Shown here: positions 26,604-39,375 of the stretch, piece after piece
Position numbering within the stretch: position 1 is the stretch's first letter
Layout of the letters: every line of letters starts with the position of its first letter
Assembly (NCBI GenBank): GCA_964023205.1
Contig: OZ026836.1
Span: 1,309,501 to 1,373,500 of the forward strand
Source: Lutraria lutraria
Taxonomy: Eukaryota > Mollusca > Bivalvia > Venerida > Mactridae
Direction: 5' to 3'
Length of the DNA stretch: 64,000 nucleotides
Made by a program: the position numbers and the translations under genes
The notes under the pieces: model-generated
Told to the model about the DNA's origin: nothing
Seen by the model: only the letters and a program-made list of their open reading frames with translations
The model's database searches: none

Positions 26604-26778
26604 GGGGCTACTGTGTTTGAGTGGTCAAGGTCATCTCTTTCAGTTCGAATCCCACCTTGGACCAAACATATTCTCATTTACGGAAGCGGTCCAGTTGGCT
26701 TATGAATTGTCGGTGGTTCTATCCAGTAAGTTCTTCTTCCACCGTTACAGCTGAAAGTCGCCAAATTAATCGTTCACA
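26604..26778 (+). mobile_element. tRNA-derived SINE, internally deleted
   Basis: The tRNA-like head has an A-box-like TGTTTGAGTGGTCAAGG (about 26614..26630) and a near-consensus B-box CAGTTCGAATCCCACC (about 26640..26655). The body follows as CCAGTTGGCTTATGAATTGT, CGGTGGTTCTATCCAGT, CTTCTTCCACCGTTACAGCT and GAAAGTCGCC. I know this order from an abundant bivalve SINE. Compared with my memory of that family, a central block is missing between TATCCAG and TTCTTCC. It shares head and body with the minus-strand copy at 47807..48006. The overlapping small frames (26536..26754, 26621..26848) are not genes. Confidence 0.7.
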
Positions 26779-28263
26779 ACATAACATATCTGTTTATACC
26801 CTGCATTTAGAAGGTTTGTTCGTGAAAAGTCCTTCAAGCTTTAAATGATAAAGTCAATTTAGTTCTGAAAAACATAGTATGATCGAGTAAGTGTATACAA
26901 CAGTGTCTTTGCATCATTGATATATTATGCGCTTCTCTGGTATTCGATCAACTGCTGTTCGTTGCGTTTTCTTATTGTTTATCAGACGGGGGTCATTTAT
27001 TGCATAATAAATTAAATTGCGTTAATTTGCAAAATGCTTGAAAGGTCATTCCAAAATGATTTTTTTTCTGCAGGCAGTGTGGGAAAAGGCATTGTTCAGG
27101 TGGAGAATAAAGTTTTCTGGGAGGGGGGGGGGGGGTCCAGGTGTCCTCTTCTACAATGCGTGCAGTAGGTTTCTACAGAGAACAGTTGAACAGTGGAAGT
27201 GGATCGCATTTTAAAAATTATGCATCTGTGATATATATTCTTATTTGAAGGTCTTTAATTAAAATGCTTTATTCCGGCAATAACCTACATCAAACATATC
27301 GTTTTGACAAACCCCTAACTACTGATATCTGCCGTCGATAGTTGGCCAGATGCCAATTGAATACCAGTGTCTGACTGACATGGTTTCTCAGACACGTTTC
27401 TTGAATCATATTATACGTCTGCGTAGGCCTGTTGTCTAATTATTTGCAATCTTTGATCACTGATTTGGAATTATATGCTCTTGGACCGAATTCTGACTAA
27501 AACATTAATGTCATTACAGGTATATTCATGATTTCAACTTCTAGGGCTCCGGATGCACGTTACCATGGTCATATATGGCGTCATTGCCGGAATATGGTCG
27601 AATAATATTTGTCAAAATTCATAAAAATCAAGCAGATTGGATAGCAATTTAAAAACATGTTTAGTTATTTATAATTGATCCATAAGTTTTGCTAAGAGCG
27701 CGATAGTCCTGTTTATTTTGGATCATCCCTCGTATTTGTATATTTTCTATATGAAGTATATGTGGTATATTACATAATTTTAGTATGTTTTAAAGCTCAG
27801 AGTTGTTTCAGCCGTTATGTGAACGATGGTATTATGCTTTTGTAGCATTCTCATTGAAATAGAATACAATATAATTCATTATATCAAGATATACATAAAC
27901 TTTTCAAGATCAATCAATACAACACATTGGCATAAAACAAAAGATCGTGGTTCTTAAGAAGATCCTAGACGTACATGTGTGTTTTATGAGTCTGTAATGG
28001 GTTGTTTCAGACGACAAGAAATCTTCTTAAGGTATTAAAACGTTCTAAGGAATTGCTCCACGCTAGAATATGCCTCTTTATATATACCTTGTTTCACATT
28101 ATATGGCTGACGGAGATATAATTGGTTATTAAAGTAAGCAAAGACGCTGCACTAGTACAACACGACTGTAAGACTGTGAACGTAAATGTCTGGAGGTTCT
28201 CACGAAGGCAAAGTTCTATAAATCTTTATCCAAATGCCCATGAGCTTTTTTGAATTTAGTAAA
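26779..28263. other. AT-rich non-coding DNA with a G-tract
   Basis: Apart from the 13-base G run at 27123..27135, I see nothing recognisable: no exon, RNA or repeat. Confidence 0.5.
27123..27135. repeat. Poly-G tract
   Basis: Thirteen consecutive G residues, preceded by CTGGGA. The length is prone to sequencing error. Confidence 0.9.
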
Positions 28264-28470
28264 TTACAGAACAATATATAATAAAATGTAAGAAATATAT
28301 ATCTTTAGGTCTAAAACATGTTTTTACATAATGCTTTCTTTAGACATAACTCGTAAAAATGTCGTCAGATACTTTTTCGTATTTTTGCAATTATAATGAA
28401 ACAATACTGTGATACACTTCTATATGTACTTCGTGGTTAACAAAGAAAATTCGGAATGTTTTTATTGCAA
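28264..28470 (+). repeat. Dispersed repeat, copy 1
   Basis: Aligns in the same orientation with 63651..63890. Shared stretches include ACAGAACAATA; GCTTTCTTTAG; TAAAAATGT.GTCAGAT; TATTTTTGCAAT; and a T.TG.TACA.T.CTATA block. Differences are scattered over the whole length, as between two old copies of an interspersed element. No coding content; class unknown. Confidence 0.65.
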
Positions 28471-29585
28471 GTCAATTCAAATTTACTGTTAAGACATGCT
28501 TCTGGGTAAAATAAAACCTACTTTAATTTTAACACACAAAAAGCTAATGGTGCTTTTATATAGTGGTAAGATACGTCTTTGAAAGTATCCGTTTTCTTTT
28601 AAGTCTTTGTTGAATAGTAGTGACTTGAACATTTCTGATAAAACATTGCTGACACTCCACTTATAGCAGTATCTTGATAAAATAGGGATCTGCTCTGGAA
28701 ATGTCGAATATAGGAAACAAAGCTTGCCAATTAGTTCACGAGGACTGTGAAAGAATTCTTAACAGTAAAACAATCAAAGTACTGAAAGTACGCAGGAACA
28801 CTGAACTAAATAGATTTGCACTTACACTAGATTAGCGATTGCATGGCCGACAAAGAAAAATGAAGTTCTTTGGTCTGCATAAAAATTCATGCGCGCCAAG
28901 TGATTGACAGTTATGGAATGCAGAAATATCGTTTAAAATGATACACATTGAAAAAATGTCTACGAACTAGAATTTCTCACAATGGTCAATAAGGTTGGTT
29001 ATCCATTTACCAGCATCAATGGAAGCATTTGACAAAACTTGGGGTACCGAAAACGACTTGCATTCTAGTTTGACCCTTATTGGAAAATAATGCATTATGC
29101 GAACCTCTGTAGACTACAACATCGAGCATGTTATTGTTTATGTGAGTATAAGTTGTTGTTGCTATGATCATATCTAATACTTTACAAGTTTTCAAATACA
29201 CAAATATCTTCATTTGTAATCACTAAATACCCAAAGTACCATTGATTTTGATTTGGAATGGTGTTTTTTTTCGAAAGAAACATATGTTCTATTGAAATAC
29301 TTCCAATTGTCGAATACACTGTATATTTACACTGTATACTTCAAATGATTATAAATTAGGTATCCTTATTTTTACAAACGTTTCAAAGCTCATTCAATAA
29401 TGGCCAATAATAACGTTTTTTGCATATAAAGATTGTTGTTGCCATGTATTGAAGTATAAAACTGAATTAAGGTAAATATTTACCGTTATTATTACAAAAA
29501 ATGTAGAATTGAATACGTACCACCATTATGAACAACGTTACTTCTAGTTACCAGTCAAACATTTTGCATAAAGCCAAATCTGTGT
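28471..29585. other. AT-rich non-coding DNA, nothing recognised
   Basis: The small minus-strand frame at 29016..29213 has no recognisable protein. No repeat was seen. Confidence 0.5.
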
Positions 29586-29735
29586 TGGCGGTCATCTCCG
29601 AATAAAGACCACACTGTGAATGAATGTCGTTTTTTAAAAATCGTCCTTAATTATTAAGAACATATTAATAACTACCAATAAAGGCCACATTATTACCCAA
29701 TGAGGTCTTTGTTCGCAGGTATGACCGTAATTAGA
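29586..29735. repeat. Dispersed repeat with AATAAAGACCAC motifs
   Basis: The motif AATAAAGACCACA (29601) recurs as AATAAAGGCCACA (29677) and then in inverted form in GAGGTCTTTGTTCGCAGG (29702). I remember a widespread invertebrate repeat built of 'ATAAAGACCACC' motifs that ends in this inverted form. The internal repetition is visible here; the family link is from memory. Confidence 0.45.
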
Positions 29736-32531
29736 GAGATGAATCCAACATAATGCTTGCAGTTAATAACTTGAAACTAGATATTGTTCAGTTAAATTAA
29801 CTGTAAATACACTTAAATATAACAAAGTCACAACAGAAAATATCGGTAACATAAAATTCATATCTTGGAATAATGAGAAAAAGGAATATGATTATTATAT
29901 ATAAGTCTTTTCGTTATTTACCTCTTTAGACTCAACAGGTGTTATGTTCACGAGATGATTTAAGCTGTTGAAGTTTATTTTTCATATAAACTTACTTCGC
30001 TGGAAGGTTATAGGTTTATGTAATGACGTAGAAATAAAATAATCTCTTACTTTGAATGAAAACACAAGGTATGATTTTGAATTAAGACAGACAACACTGC
30101 GACTGATTACATACTTAATATATCTTAACACAAACATACAACGGTTGCCTTTAATTAGTTATCACTTACGTAATAAACATTCGTTAAGAAAATTTAGCTT
30201 TGTTGATTTTCAATTACACAGACCACCAATATAAGGCAACGAAATCTGATTATTCGTACTTCATCAAGTAAGTACTGAACGCCAATTCCCTAGTAAATGC
30301 ACCATGATATGCCAAGCTTTCGTGCGCACGTATTAACGTAATTTGTCTACATTCCTATCGACCGTTAGACTAGCCTACCTCAACCATACAATCTGATTAA
30401 CACACCATACCTGACATACCATATGATATACTGACATAGGTCGTAATGCAATTATGCAGCAGTATTGAACTTTCTTAGACTTAGCAACCATACGATAAAG
30501 AAGTAAATTCGTCGGATTAACTTCCCGCACCGAGTATTTTTGTCAACTGACGAAATCAGATAAAGCATTAAGGAAGCATACATGGATGGTACTTTCCAGC
30601 ATGCATGTCTGTGTGATCTACAAATCCACTGCAAGCCACATTACACCGAAATATCTTTCAAATTATTGAAATATATGTGTTAATATACTCTATAACACTG
30701 GCTTCCCCTGTACCGACCTAAGTATCCTTTAAATACAATGATATCGTTCTCAAATCGAATACGGTCTGAATAATGTCAATGATCTTAATGCTATAAGAAA
30801 CCGAGAACATTCTACCACCGAGCTTTTAATTACCCTACGTCATCGAGTTCAGTTATCTTAGCATGGTGTGACCGTATGTAAACCAAGGCAATCAAGACTT
30901 GAGAAGTATTTTCTTAATGGACATGGTAAGCTCTTCATTTTAAGCGTTACATCACTTAGCGTTCTCTCTCAAAGTTCTTCATACAAATGCTGACGGCGAC
31001 TATCATAATTATTTATAATCATTTGACTTAAGGTAATGTATCAATCAAATGCATTATCTAAAGGTTTACAAGCTTAAATTGTGGTTTCGTGTGCCAAGAT
31101 GAAACGTTTATTTCGTTAAATTACTTCTTTTTCTTGGAGACTTAATGTACGATTGTTCTCTTTTCGCATGATTCTGTAAGACACTAACAACGACATAGGG
31201 AAAGTAACAGAAATTTTCGATGTCACTTAACTGTCTTAATGTACGCTTGTTATATAAGTAATATACTTATTATCTTCCAAGTCACGACTAGAGGTGACAC
31301 AAAATATAAACAAGCAGAAGTCACTAACAATTATGTTTAGAAATGTTCACACGCAATGCACCAGCATACATGTGTGTAACTGAATGTTTGGAAAAGGCTT
31401 CGTGGTACCCGATCTCAAATTTATGTTTTTTTTGTGTGTAATCATTGTTTTATAGTCTACAGATATATCAGCTTAATGTTGCTCAGGTTATATATATATT
31501 TCCAAGAATTAATATAAACAAATGATATTTTGTAAAATATAATACGGTTAAATATTTAACGATAAGTTCATGTTGTTGTTATTTTTTAACTGGAATCCAG
31601 GTAAAATGTCACGTTTGATCTATAAATCTATTGCATATTATAATGAACTCATGATTGCATTACCAAAATATCTGCGTATTTGCATTACTTTGAATGAACA
31701 CGCGTTTTCCGGGTACTAAGTGTGTCAATGTATGTATTCACTTGTTTTTAACCTTTGCAAAGGTTTTAGCAAATGTATTACTTGAGTAGATGTTTTGTTT
31801 GAAATCAGAATATTGATGAACACGTTAAATTGTTTGGAGAGTTTTAAATATATCAAGATATAGGAGCACAGTAAAATAATATATTGTAACAAACTAGCAT
31901 CTTGCAACAGCTAGGTCATTCCTATCCATCAAATCATGGGCTGCACTTCAAAGTGCTCCTAATGCGTGATAGTATCATTAGATAATAGATTAACTTCATG
32001 GTAGAAGGTATTACTTGCAACCTACAAACATCTAAGTATCAGTTAGCGTCTCGTCTATTATTGCACAACAGCTGTGATCGTTTTTGCTAAATGTTAATTA
32101 ACAATATGTTATGCGGAAAATAGCTAACCGCCTTAACTTTAGTAGGGTGTGCTTTCCTGGTTAATTAAGTGTGAAATAATTATGACATTTCAGTGAACGG
32201 CGCGTTGTGAGCGCAAGTTATGCAAATAGTTTGATGTGTCTGGAAGTTCGTGTTACGGATGCGACGATATTTTCACATCGGTGAAGCAAAACATTCAACA
32301 TAAAAAGATATTTGCATGCCAAAGGTTGCATTGATGAAACAGTACCTAACGGTATTGAATCGTTTAATAAGCAGATATAAAATGAATTGTTAAAGGACCA
32401 TCACCTTTTATCACATGATTTGTTTTATCAAAATGAATGTAATTGTTCCGTCCGGATATGTGTTGTCACAGCACAGGATACTAAATTAATGTTTTGAATA
32501 TAGTTCAGAAACTAATGAGTTAGATAACCAA
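29736..32531. other. AT-rich non-coding DNA, nothing recognised
   Basis: Small frames at 30052..30234, 30452..30634 and 31725..31907 look like chance. No RNA gene, SINE or tandem repeat was recognised. Confidence 0.5.
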
Positions 32532-32604
32532 CCACATATTAGCATTTCTTTATTTGATGAAATATTTATTATTTCATCAAATAAAAAAAAATGTTAATAT
32601 GCGG
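32532..32604. repeat. Imperfect palindrome able to form a 73-nt hairpin
   Basis: The inner arms TATTTGATGAAATA (32551..32564) and TATTTCATCAAATA (32570..32583) are exact inverted repeats around a 5-nt loop. The pairing continues outward with a few mismatches from CCACATATTAGCATTT to the reverse complement of AATGTTAATATGCGG. The size would fit either a minute MITE or a transcribed hairpin. Nothing in the sequence decides between them. Confidence 0.75.
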
Positions 32605-34766
32605 CTGAAAAAAGCTAATATTACTCCAAACATTGCAAATGCAAAAACAACAATGCGTACAAAAATGTGTTATTAATTATTCACAAGAAATATTTGTTTT
32701 TATTTGGTACTCTAAAATATTTATAAGACTATCATCAAATGGAAGAATATTTTCCTCCAAAGTTCAATAAAGCTAATTGTATTGATTGTAAGATTTCTTG
32801 CAGATAAACTATAAAATTGATGAGGTTACGTTAAAGCAACACTCTCCAGGTAATTTGTGCACAACAAAGAGCTATATGGAACATATCTCCGATATTTCAT
32901 GTTGGTCAGCGTTAAGTAGTTAAAAATTAAGTCTCTACCACGTCTTTACAAGCGCGGAAGCCTAGTTAAACTCATGGTCTGATTAAATGATACCTGTCAT
33001 TTTAAAGGGATGTCTCAGCTAGGTAAGTTTAGTCTTCGAAACTCTTGTATTCAGTTGATGACATGCAATGGTTCACTCCGATGCCCAGTATCGCATTTTC
33101 GGACGCCTGTTGCAGTATATTAATGAAGTCATTATATCACATCATGAACTGTCATAATCATACGCTTAACGTTACGGAGGTAATGTTTTTGTCAGCCTAA
33201 ATGGACCAGTTGAGACATCATGTTGCGTTATAAAGTGTACATATATACGCAATATGCTTTGTTGAACTTGATAAAAATGTTACTGTTTTGGTACAAAACT
33301 GTCAGCGCTTTATACAGTGAAACATACGAACGTCAACATTCAACATGTATACGTTGAAGTACGTTGTTATAGTATTCAACGAAACGTCGTATTCTAATAT
33401 TACTTCACAATGTGTTTGTCTGTATGCTTTATGTATGCTTAATAACAACCTTGGGATTCTCATATTATAATTATTTCTCGATTATATTTAGATGTCTTAG
33501 AAACAATTAGTTCGTTGCATTTCAATAGGAAAATATACGGGATCGGCTCAGTTGATAAATCAAGTAAAAATGATAAACCCAACGTAAATGAAGATTTAGG
33601 CTTTCGAAAAACCGATTTCCAATCACAAATGATGGATTAGTCGTGAGATCCAGTCTCTGGGAAGGAATATCTAATGTTTGACTATTTGTTATGTTTTGTC
33701 ATTTGTCACTGTGGTTTTATCAATGAAATATCTTACAAATAATGGCGGTTTTGATTGTTTCATTGCTAACATTACATAAACTATTTATTCAAAGTCAGAA
33801 AATAATCAGCAAATAAACAAAGAAGGGTTTTATGACGACAGTGACAAATATTTAAATAACTGATTATCGAATGTGTTTAATGCTAGGCTTGGGTTCTCAT
33901 TTATCAGTCATAGAAATAAGAGGAAAACACCGATGGTTTCAGATAATACAGATATACCTAACAAGATAACATGCTTCGTAAGAATTTCCTTTTAAGACTT
34001 AATAGGTTTGCACATGTAGTAGAATTGGATGACATATGAGAAAATATTTGTACAAGTGTCACTTCACATTTATTACACAATCAATCTCTAATACAAGATT
34101 ATGCATTTACAATGGTCTTTCAATTATGTCAACATGTCATATACATTTGTCCAATGATTTAGTCATTCCCAAATTTATATTAACACAACATATGGAGCAT
34201 TGTGTGTTTGACAGATTAGAACGTAATGCATTCTGAAAACGACACCCAGTGCGATTGAATTATTAGACAAGGTTTTACGTTATAGAACATCCGTATTTAG
34301 ACCTTGCAATTGTTGGTCATATCAGAAGAAAATGTTGTGTGGTGAATAATTTCTGCTAGGGGATAACGTCAACATATGAAGGAAGAGTTTTGTTTAAATG
34401 AGAATGATAAAATACGATGTAACCATGGTCGCAGTACAATCATCATTTTGTTTACATTTTTTGAGTGTTACAAAATCATTGACAAACATTCACAACAGCA
34501 ATAGACCTAAAACAGAAGATGGAATATAAATGTCTTTAAATCATATATGTCTAATGAAAGTTCTTGTCTCTATCGAATTTCCATGTTGTATCGAATATCA
34601 ATGAGTTATATAATGCACTTCGAAGTAGTTAAACAATTATCTAAAATTCCACTTTCTGTCATTTGCAAAACATCTATTGACTTAATGCACGATGGGCACA
34701 AGCTTTAACAACATATTTACAACATTGCCTACAAAACAAATATTTAAAACGGTTCATTTAAGAAGA
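32605..34766. other. AT-rich DNA downstream of the receptor gene
   Basis: This region should include the 3' UTR of the receptor on the minus strand. A candidate polyadenylation signal AATAAA (minus strand) lies at 34069..34074, about 0.7 kb past the stop, but no nearby downstream element makes it certain. No other gene was recognised; the frame 34036..34236 (+) is chance. Confidence 0.4.
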
Positions 34767-36065
34767 TTATTCGTCTTGTCCCTGTTTTGTTTGTATTTCT
34801 TTATCCACGTACTGAATATCATTTTCCAACAACGCTTCTTCATTTCCATTCATTTCAGTCTTGTGTACATCGACGTTATTCATCTGAAACGCAGTGTTTG
34901 TATGCATGCACGTGCTTTCCGTTTGGTTCACCATGGTTGTGAATTCGAATCGTTCATCTTTACCGTTGTCCTTCCTGGTGGTAGAGCGAGGAAATATACT
35001 ATTGTCAGTCGTGTGACCTCGATTAGAGTCAATAAAGTTAGCGCATTTAAATGCTTTTAAAAAACTCTTTCTGAATACTTCACTTAGGAAGGCGTACAAT
35101 ATAGGATTTATCATACTGTTCGTAAACGATAACACTGTAAAGGCGCTAAACATGTAGATTTTCCACCTTGGCACTGCGCTCTCTTTCGTTTTAAATGTCA
35201 GTTCGACCTGGAAACACCAATACGGCAACCAACAGAACACATACACAAATATCATGGCGAGAACCATGCGGGTCACTTTTCTGTTTGATTTCTTCCTTTC
35301 TTTCGATTTTTTCCTCGGTCCTACGCTTTTAAGTCGAACAATGACGGAAACATAGAATACAGATATCAAAGCCACGGGTATGAGAAAGCTTAAGAGAAAG
35401 GAATACCAGGTAAATGCTTTATCGCCTGGAATGGAAGGATTTTCCGGCCAGAGTATAGTACACGTTTCTTTCCCAGGAAGATCTTCTTTCGGAACAGTTG
35501 TAGAATACAAAATAATTGGAAGCATAACAAAAAAAGATATTGACCAAATTGTTAAACACACGAAAAACGCAATCCGTATGGTTCTGTAATATACGGACCT
35601 TACGGGGTGACACACAGCTAGATACCGGTCTGCCGACATAGCCGTAAGTGTGAATACACCGGTAAAGAAATTTATTGAGAAAAATATCATATATATTTTA
35701 CACATAGCTTTTCCAAATACCCAATATCCTAGTAGATTTGTTGTTACTAGAAACGGCAGACTGATAAGGAAAAGCACGTCTGAGAGAGCAAGATTTAATA
35801 TATACAAATTTGTCACGGTTTTCATTTTGGAGAACCGCAAGACAACGTAGATGACCAGACCGTTTCCCACAAGGCCACATATACATATAAGCATGTACGA
35901 AGTTATCATTATGATGGAAAGAACTAGCATACTCTGGCCTTCATGACACGGTACTTTGGTTTGGTTTCCATCAGTTGTTGTGTTTACAATGTAACACACA
36001 AGTTCTGTTACATAGGCTTCTGTGGTGTTCACCAATGGCGACATTGATACGTTGATCGACGTCAT
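34767..36065 (-). CDS. Allatostatin-C/somatostatin-type receptor (class A GPCR)
   Basis: A 432-residue G-protein-coupled receptor for a neuropeptide, acting in the plasma membrane. Four N-glycosylation sites (Asn5, 13, 28, 34) precede seven hydrophobic segments. Family marks seen: GN in TM1 (Asn68); LALSD in TM2 (Asp96); Cys122 and Cys202 for the extracellular disulphide; DRYLAVCHP (146..154); a basic third loop with RLKSVGPRKKSKERKKSNRK (244..263); FCWLP in TM6 (277..281); and NPILYAF in TM7 (320..326). A Cys at 341 could be palmitoylated. SADRYLAVCHPV, MLPIILYSTTV, ILWP, LKSVGP and FRKSFLKAF match what I know of arthropod allatostatin-C receptors better than vertebrate somatostatin or opioid receptors. 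The residue at position 3.32, counted back from DRY, is Phe129, not the ligand-binding Asp of vertebrate somatostatin receptors. Length is normal and the frame is intact. The ATG chosen gives a complete extracellular N-terminus and follows a splice acceptor. The receptor class is certain; the ligand is inferred. Confidence 0.95.
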   Translation of the reverse strand: MTSINVSMSPLVNTTEAYVTELVCYIVNTTTDGNQTKVPCHEGQSMLVLSIIMITSYMLICICGLVGNGLVIYVVLRFSKMKTVTNLYILNLALSDVLFLISLPFLVTTNLLGYWVFGKAMCKIYMIFFSINFFTGVFTLTAMSADRYLAVCHPVRSVYYRTIRIAFFVCLTIWSISFFVMLPIILYSTTVPKEDLPGKETCTILWPENPSIPGDKAFTWYSFLLSFLIPVALISVFYVSVIVRLKSVGPRKKSKERKKSNRKVTRMVLAMIFVYVFCWLPYWCFQVELTFKTKESAVPRWKIYMFSAFTVLSFTNSMINPILYAFLSEVFRKSFLKAFKCANFIDSNRGHTTDNSIFPRSTTRKDNGKDERFEFTTMVNQTESTCMHTNTAFQMNNVDVHKTEMNGNEEALLENDIQYVDKEIQTKQGQDE

Positions 36066-36103
36066 TTGTAGTCTTCTCCGATATCACCTGGAAAAAAGAA
36101 TAA
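36066..36103 (-). other. 3' splice site and short 5' UTR of the receptor gene
   Basis: On the minus strand, the pyrimidine-rich ATTCTTTTTTCCAG ends at 36088 and is followed by 22 bases of leader (GTGATATCGG...TACAA) up to the ATG at 36065. This is a consensus acceptor. It implies that the single coding exon is joined to one or more upstream non-coding exons beyond 36.1 kb. I could not identify those exons or the promoter. Confidence 0.65.
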
Positions 36104-39100
36104 TTGAATTAAGAGCACGAAAGCAGAGTGTTAAATATCCAATTCTTTTTCATTATAAAGCTTAATACCAAAGGTGAACTTTCTTTGGCTATGCATGATA
36201 ATCAAGATTTACAGTAAAAAATAAAGAAATGATTTGTATAGTTCAATTTTCTTATAGTCAATGTCGAATATTGGACGATACCATTGTAAAGGTAATCAGT
36301 GTTAATTGATTTCCAAATCATTTTAAATCCGCAGTAAAGTGTCATTCATGTGAACCAGAGTCATGGTGTATTGGATAAGTTGGCATGTACATACATGACA
36401 TTTTTACAAAATGAAGCAGATGTGGGGGCTCGAACTCAGTCAATAGCACTTTCTATTTAAATCATTATAAACATTTATTACTTATAGTTTATTTATTGAA
36501 ATATGTTTGTTCTTGTTACATGTGTACACGCTGAAAAGTAACTTTTTGTATTTCAAAAGAGATAAAAAGGAAAGAATAAATGTATTTGATACCTGGTGTA
36601 TTTCTCAATTTTTGTATTTTTGAAACATTTTATTGCGCGAAATCACGAAGACAAAAGTAATTTCAAATACAATATATACTAAAACCCTAAACCAGTTACT
36701 ACTTATTATATAATTACTTTACAATTAAAATGATATATAAATGCTAATTTCCCGTGATAGGTTATCATATGTTTGTTAATTTCATGGAACAATTTAATTA
36801 TAAAACCTTTTAAACATTATTTTCTTATCGATATATATGAAGTTAACTTTTAATAAAAATGAAATAAAAAAGTTAAAAATAAAAAAAATGGAGTCCAACA
36901 TCAGACGCAGTCTTCAAGATTCATTAACCTAATGTTTTACCAACTGCGCCACAAAAGACAGTGAAAAGGTTCATAGATTGTTCTTTAGCATTTCACAATA
37001 GTGTTCGTGTTACCTAAACATTTACAAATGGGATCTTCCGTGTATACAATAACATTACTAACCTAAAAATTGAACTATACTTGTCATAATAATTACACCA
37101 AAACTAACTCCCCACGGATATTACACAGTATTACCCTTAATACTTGAAATTGTCAATATTCTGTATAATCAAATAGTTGTTATTACGAGTTTATAAATGA
37201 AACCTCGTTTCGTTTCTTATCATCAGATAACCGCATGTTATCTATTTATTCAGTGAAACGTATAGAAGATTCCGGTATAAACACGGAGATCACAGGAAGG
37301 TGATACAATGAAATCGCTCTGATTCGTTACAAACAAACATGCCATGTCAATGGCAAACAATAATCAGATCAGACTCTCATTTACCAACCATTTTTGACCG
37401 ATGACAGAGAATCCGTTCACATTGATGTACTTGATATGTACCGAATTTAGAAGCCAAATTAACCACCATGTCTTTAAGTTATTTTAGAGGCATAACATTT
37501 TTTCTGATGCTGCAGCAGTACGTGGCAGGTGTCTGTCTAGGTTTGTTAATTAATACATTCCTAAACATGCTGTCTCGGTTAATCAACTGATATAAACTGA
37601 TAACCTAAGATGAATCGTTCATTTTTTCTGCACTGACACTCACACTATCTTCCATTTCCGAGAAATCTATACTAAATTCTCTAGAAAAGTCAACCTAAAC
37701 AAGTTTATACAATTGATTGTCCAGGAATTCAATCCTTTCATAACGGTGAGAAAAACGTGATTCTAGTACGAAAGTCAACAAGATGTATTTACATGAATCC
37801 CTAGAACTGACAATGAACAATAGAAGCTCAATAATGTCAGAGTCGGGCATTAGGTGGACCTTGAATATATAAACAATATATCATCAATTATAAATATAGA
37901 GTATCGACGTGTTGAGAGTGTCCTCCATATAGCAATCCTCTTAAAACCATGCACCGCTAAAGTACATACTGAAGTCTATTTTTCTGATTGTGGGAAACAA
38001 ATTATCGTGTTATGATACGCACGTGTTGTGAATGGTGTGTGTCAATTCAGCAACTGATTATGTTTTTTTAGGTTCTGTTTTAAAAACACATATGTTACAA
38101 TTCTGTATCTCGTTTATGATATTCATTATACAATAAAATGCAATACGTAAGTCGTCAATTTAAGATGAACATATAAAGTATGCCAATCTGCAATGATAAC
38201 CTGTCTAGAAATGTGTCAGAGCATACCAACTTTGACGTGTTAAAAGAGATAGCTCTGAATAATTTGCATAATTTCGCTTATCCAACTTTAAAACGACTAA
38301 TTAGGAGGAGAAATTCCTTTGTCTTATGGGATCGTGCAGAATGTTCTACATAATTTTGTACTTTCTCTTGTCATTTACGGATCGACTTCTTGAATTTATA
38401 GACGACAATTGATGTTTCACTATATATAACATTTTATATTGTTTCCATCACGCGAAATTCTACAAGACGTTGAATTAATTTACATGGTTCCTTCAAATGT
38501 TCTCATCGAAAAAATAATGCTTGTCAAAGTGCACACGGAGCATGAGAAAACAATTTGCATTATTAAATAACGTGTAATTGTTATTTAATAAACGAAATCC
38601 GTTGTTTACGATGGCATTAAACGGAGAACTAGAAATAGTATCTTGTCGCAATGCATCAGACAGCGCCGCATCAAATAATGCAATGATGCAGTCTTTTAAG
38701 TCGTGAGAGAAGTCGTGTAATTATTCAAGCTGTGCTTTTTTAAGTTGTAAAATGCATAATTCTCAAACATATCATATAAAACCAATCATTTATAACAATG
38801 AATCTATAAGTTCATATTCAATGAAATATTACGTTACATTTTGCACCTTTTGAAGAAAAATTATAAAAAGTGCGGGTTTCGCAACTTTTTTCTGTATCTT
38901 AAATTATCAAGCATTAAATCGAGCTGGCATGAACAATTTTCTATTATATTGCTTAATATTAATCATTACAACTAAGGTTATTTTGACTTCCAACATCATT
39001 TTCCGTACTTTATTTTGACTTTGAGCACACACATACTCGGGAAAGCACCCCCCCGTTTTTGTGGTTCGCTGGCTTTTAGCGTTCATTATACTGTCATATC

Positions 39101-39375
39101 ACAAATGTCACTGAGTTCTATTATGCTGTTACACGGGTTTTATGACAAAATCTCACATTGATCATGTGTCGCTTGTGGCTGTGTACGATATATTGTGCTC
39201 TTAAGCGGGAAGCAGAAATTTGTCGATCAGTACGTGTTTTATTAATGAATGTTATGAAGAGTCAAGCACAATGTAAAATATTCTAAAACATTGGGAGATA
39301 TTGGTCCAGTTCATAAATAGTTTTTATTTTATGCTCATTGTTTTTTTCTCCATGGTGGGAAAAACTTATTGCAAT
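36104..39375. other. Probable upstream/intronic DNA of the receptor gene
   Basis: The DNA is AT-rich without recognisable exons. The first donor site and promoter of the receptor should lie here or further right, but no candidate stands out. A lone B-box-like GAGTTCGAGCCCC (minus strand, about 36427..36439) has no matching A-box. A clearer tRNA-like head lies at 36888..36962. Confidence 0.4.
36888..36962 (-). repeat. tRNA-like SINE head or tRNA pseudogene
   Basis: On the minus strand, TGTGGCGCAGTTGGTAAAAC contains a good A-box (TGGCGCAGTTGG). About 45 bases on, TGATGTTGGACTCC is a degenerate B-box. The spacing is tRNA-like but the arms do not fold into a convincing tRNA. No SINE body could be traced after it, only A/T-rich sequence. 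Confidence 0.35.

Noticed and set aside
34692..35886. Open frames overlapping the receptor gene (34692..35060, 35380..35589, 35650..35850 on plus; 35419..35613, 35698..35886 on minus)
   Set aside because: They are alternative frames of an intact, strongly conserved receptor coding exon.
36350..36450. Possible tRNA gene or SINE (B-box-like GAGTTCGAGCC on minus)
   Set aside because: No A-box at tRNA spacing and no foldable arms; too weak to annotate.
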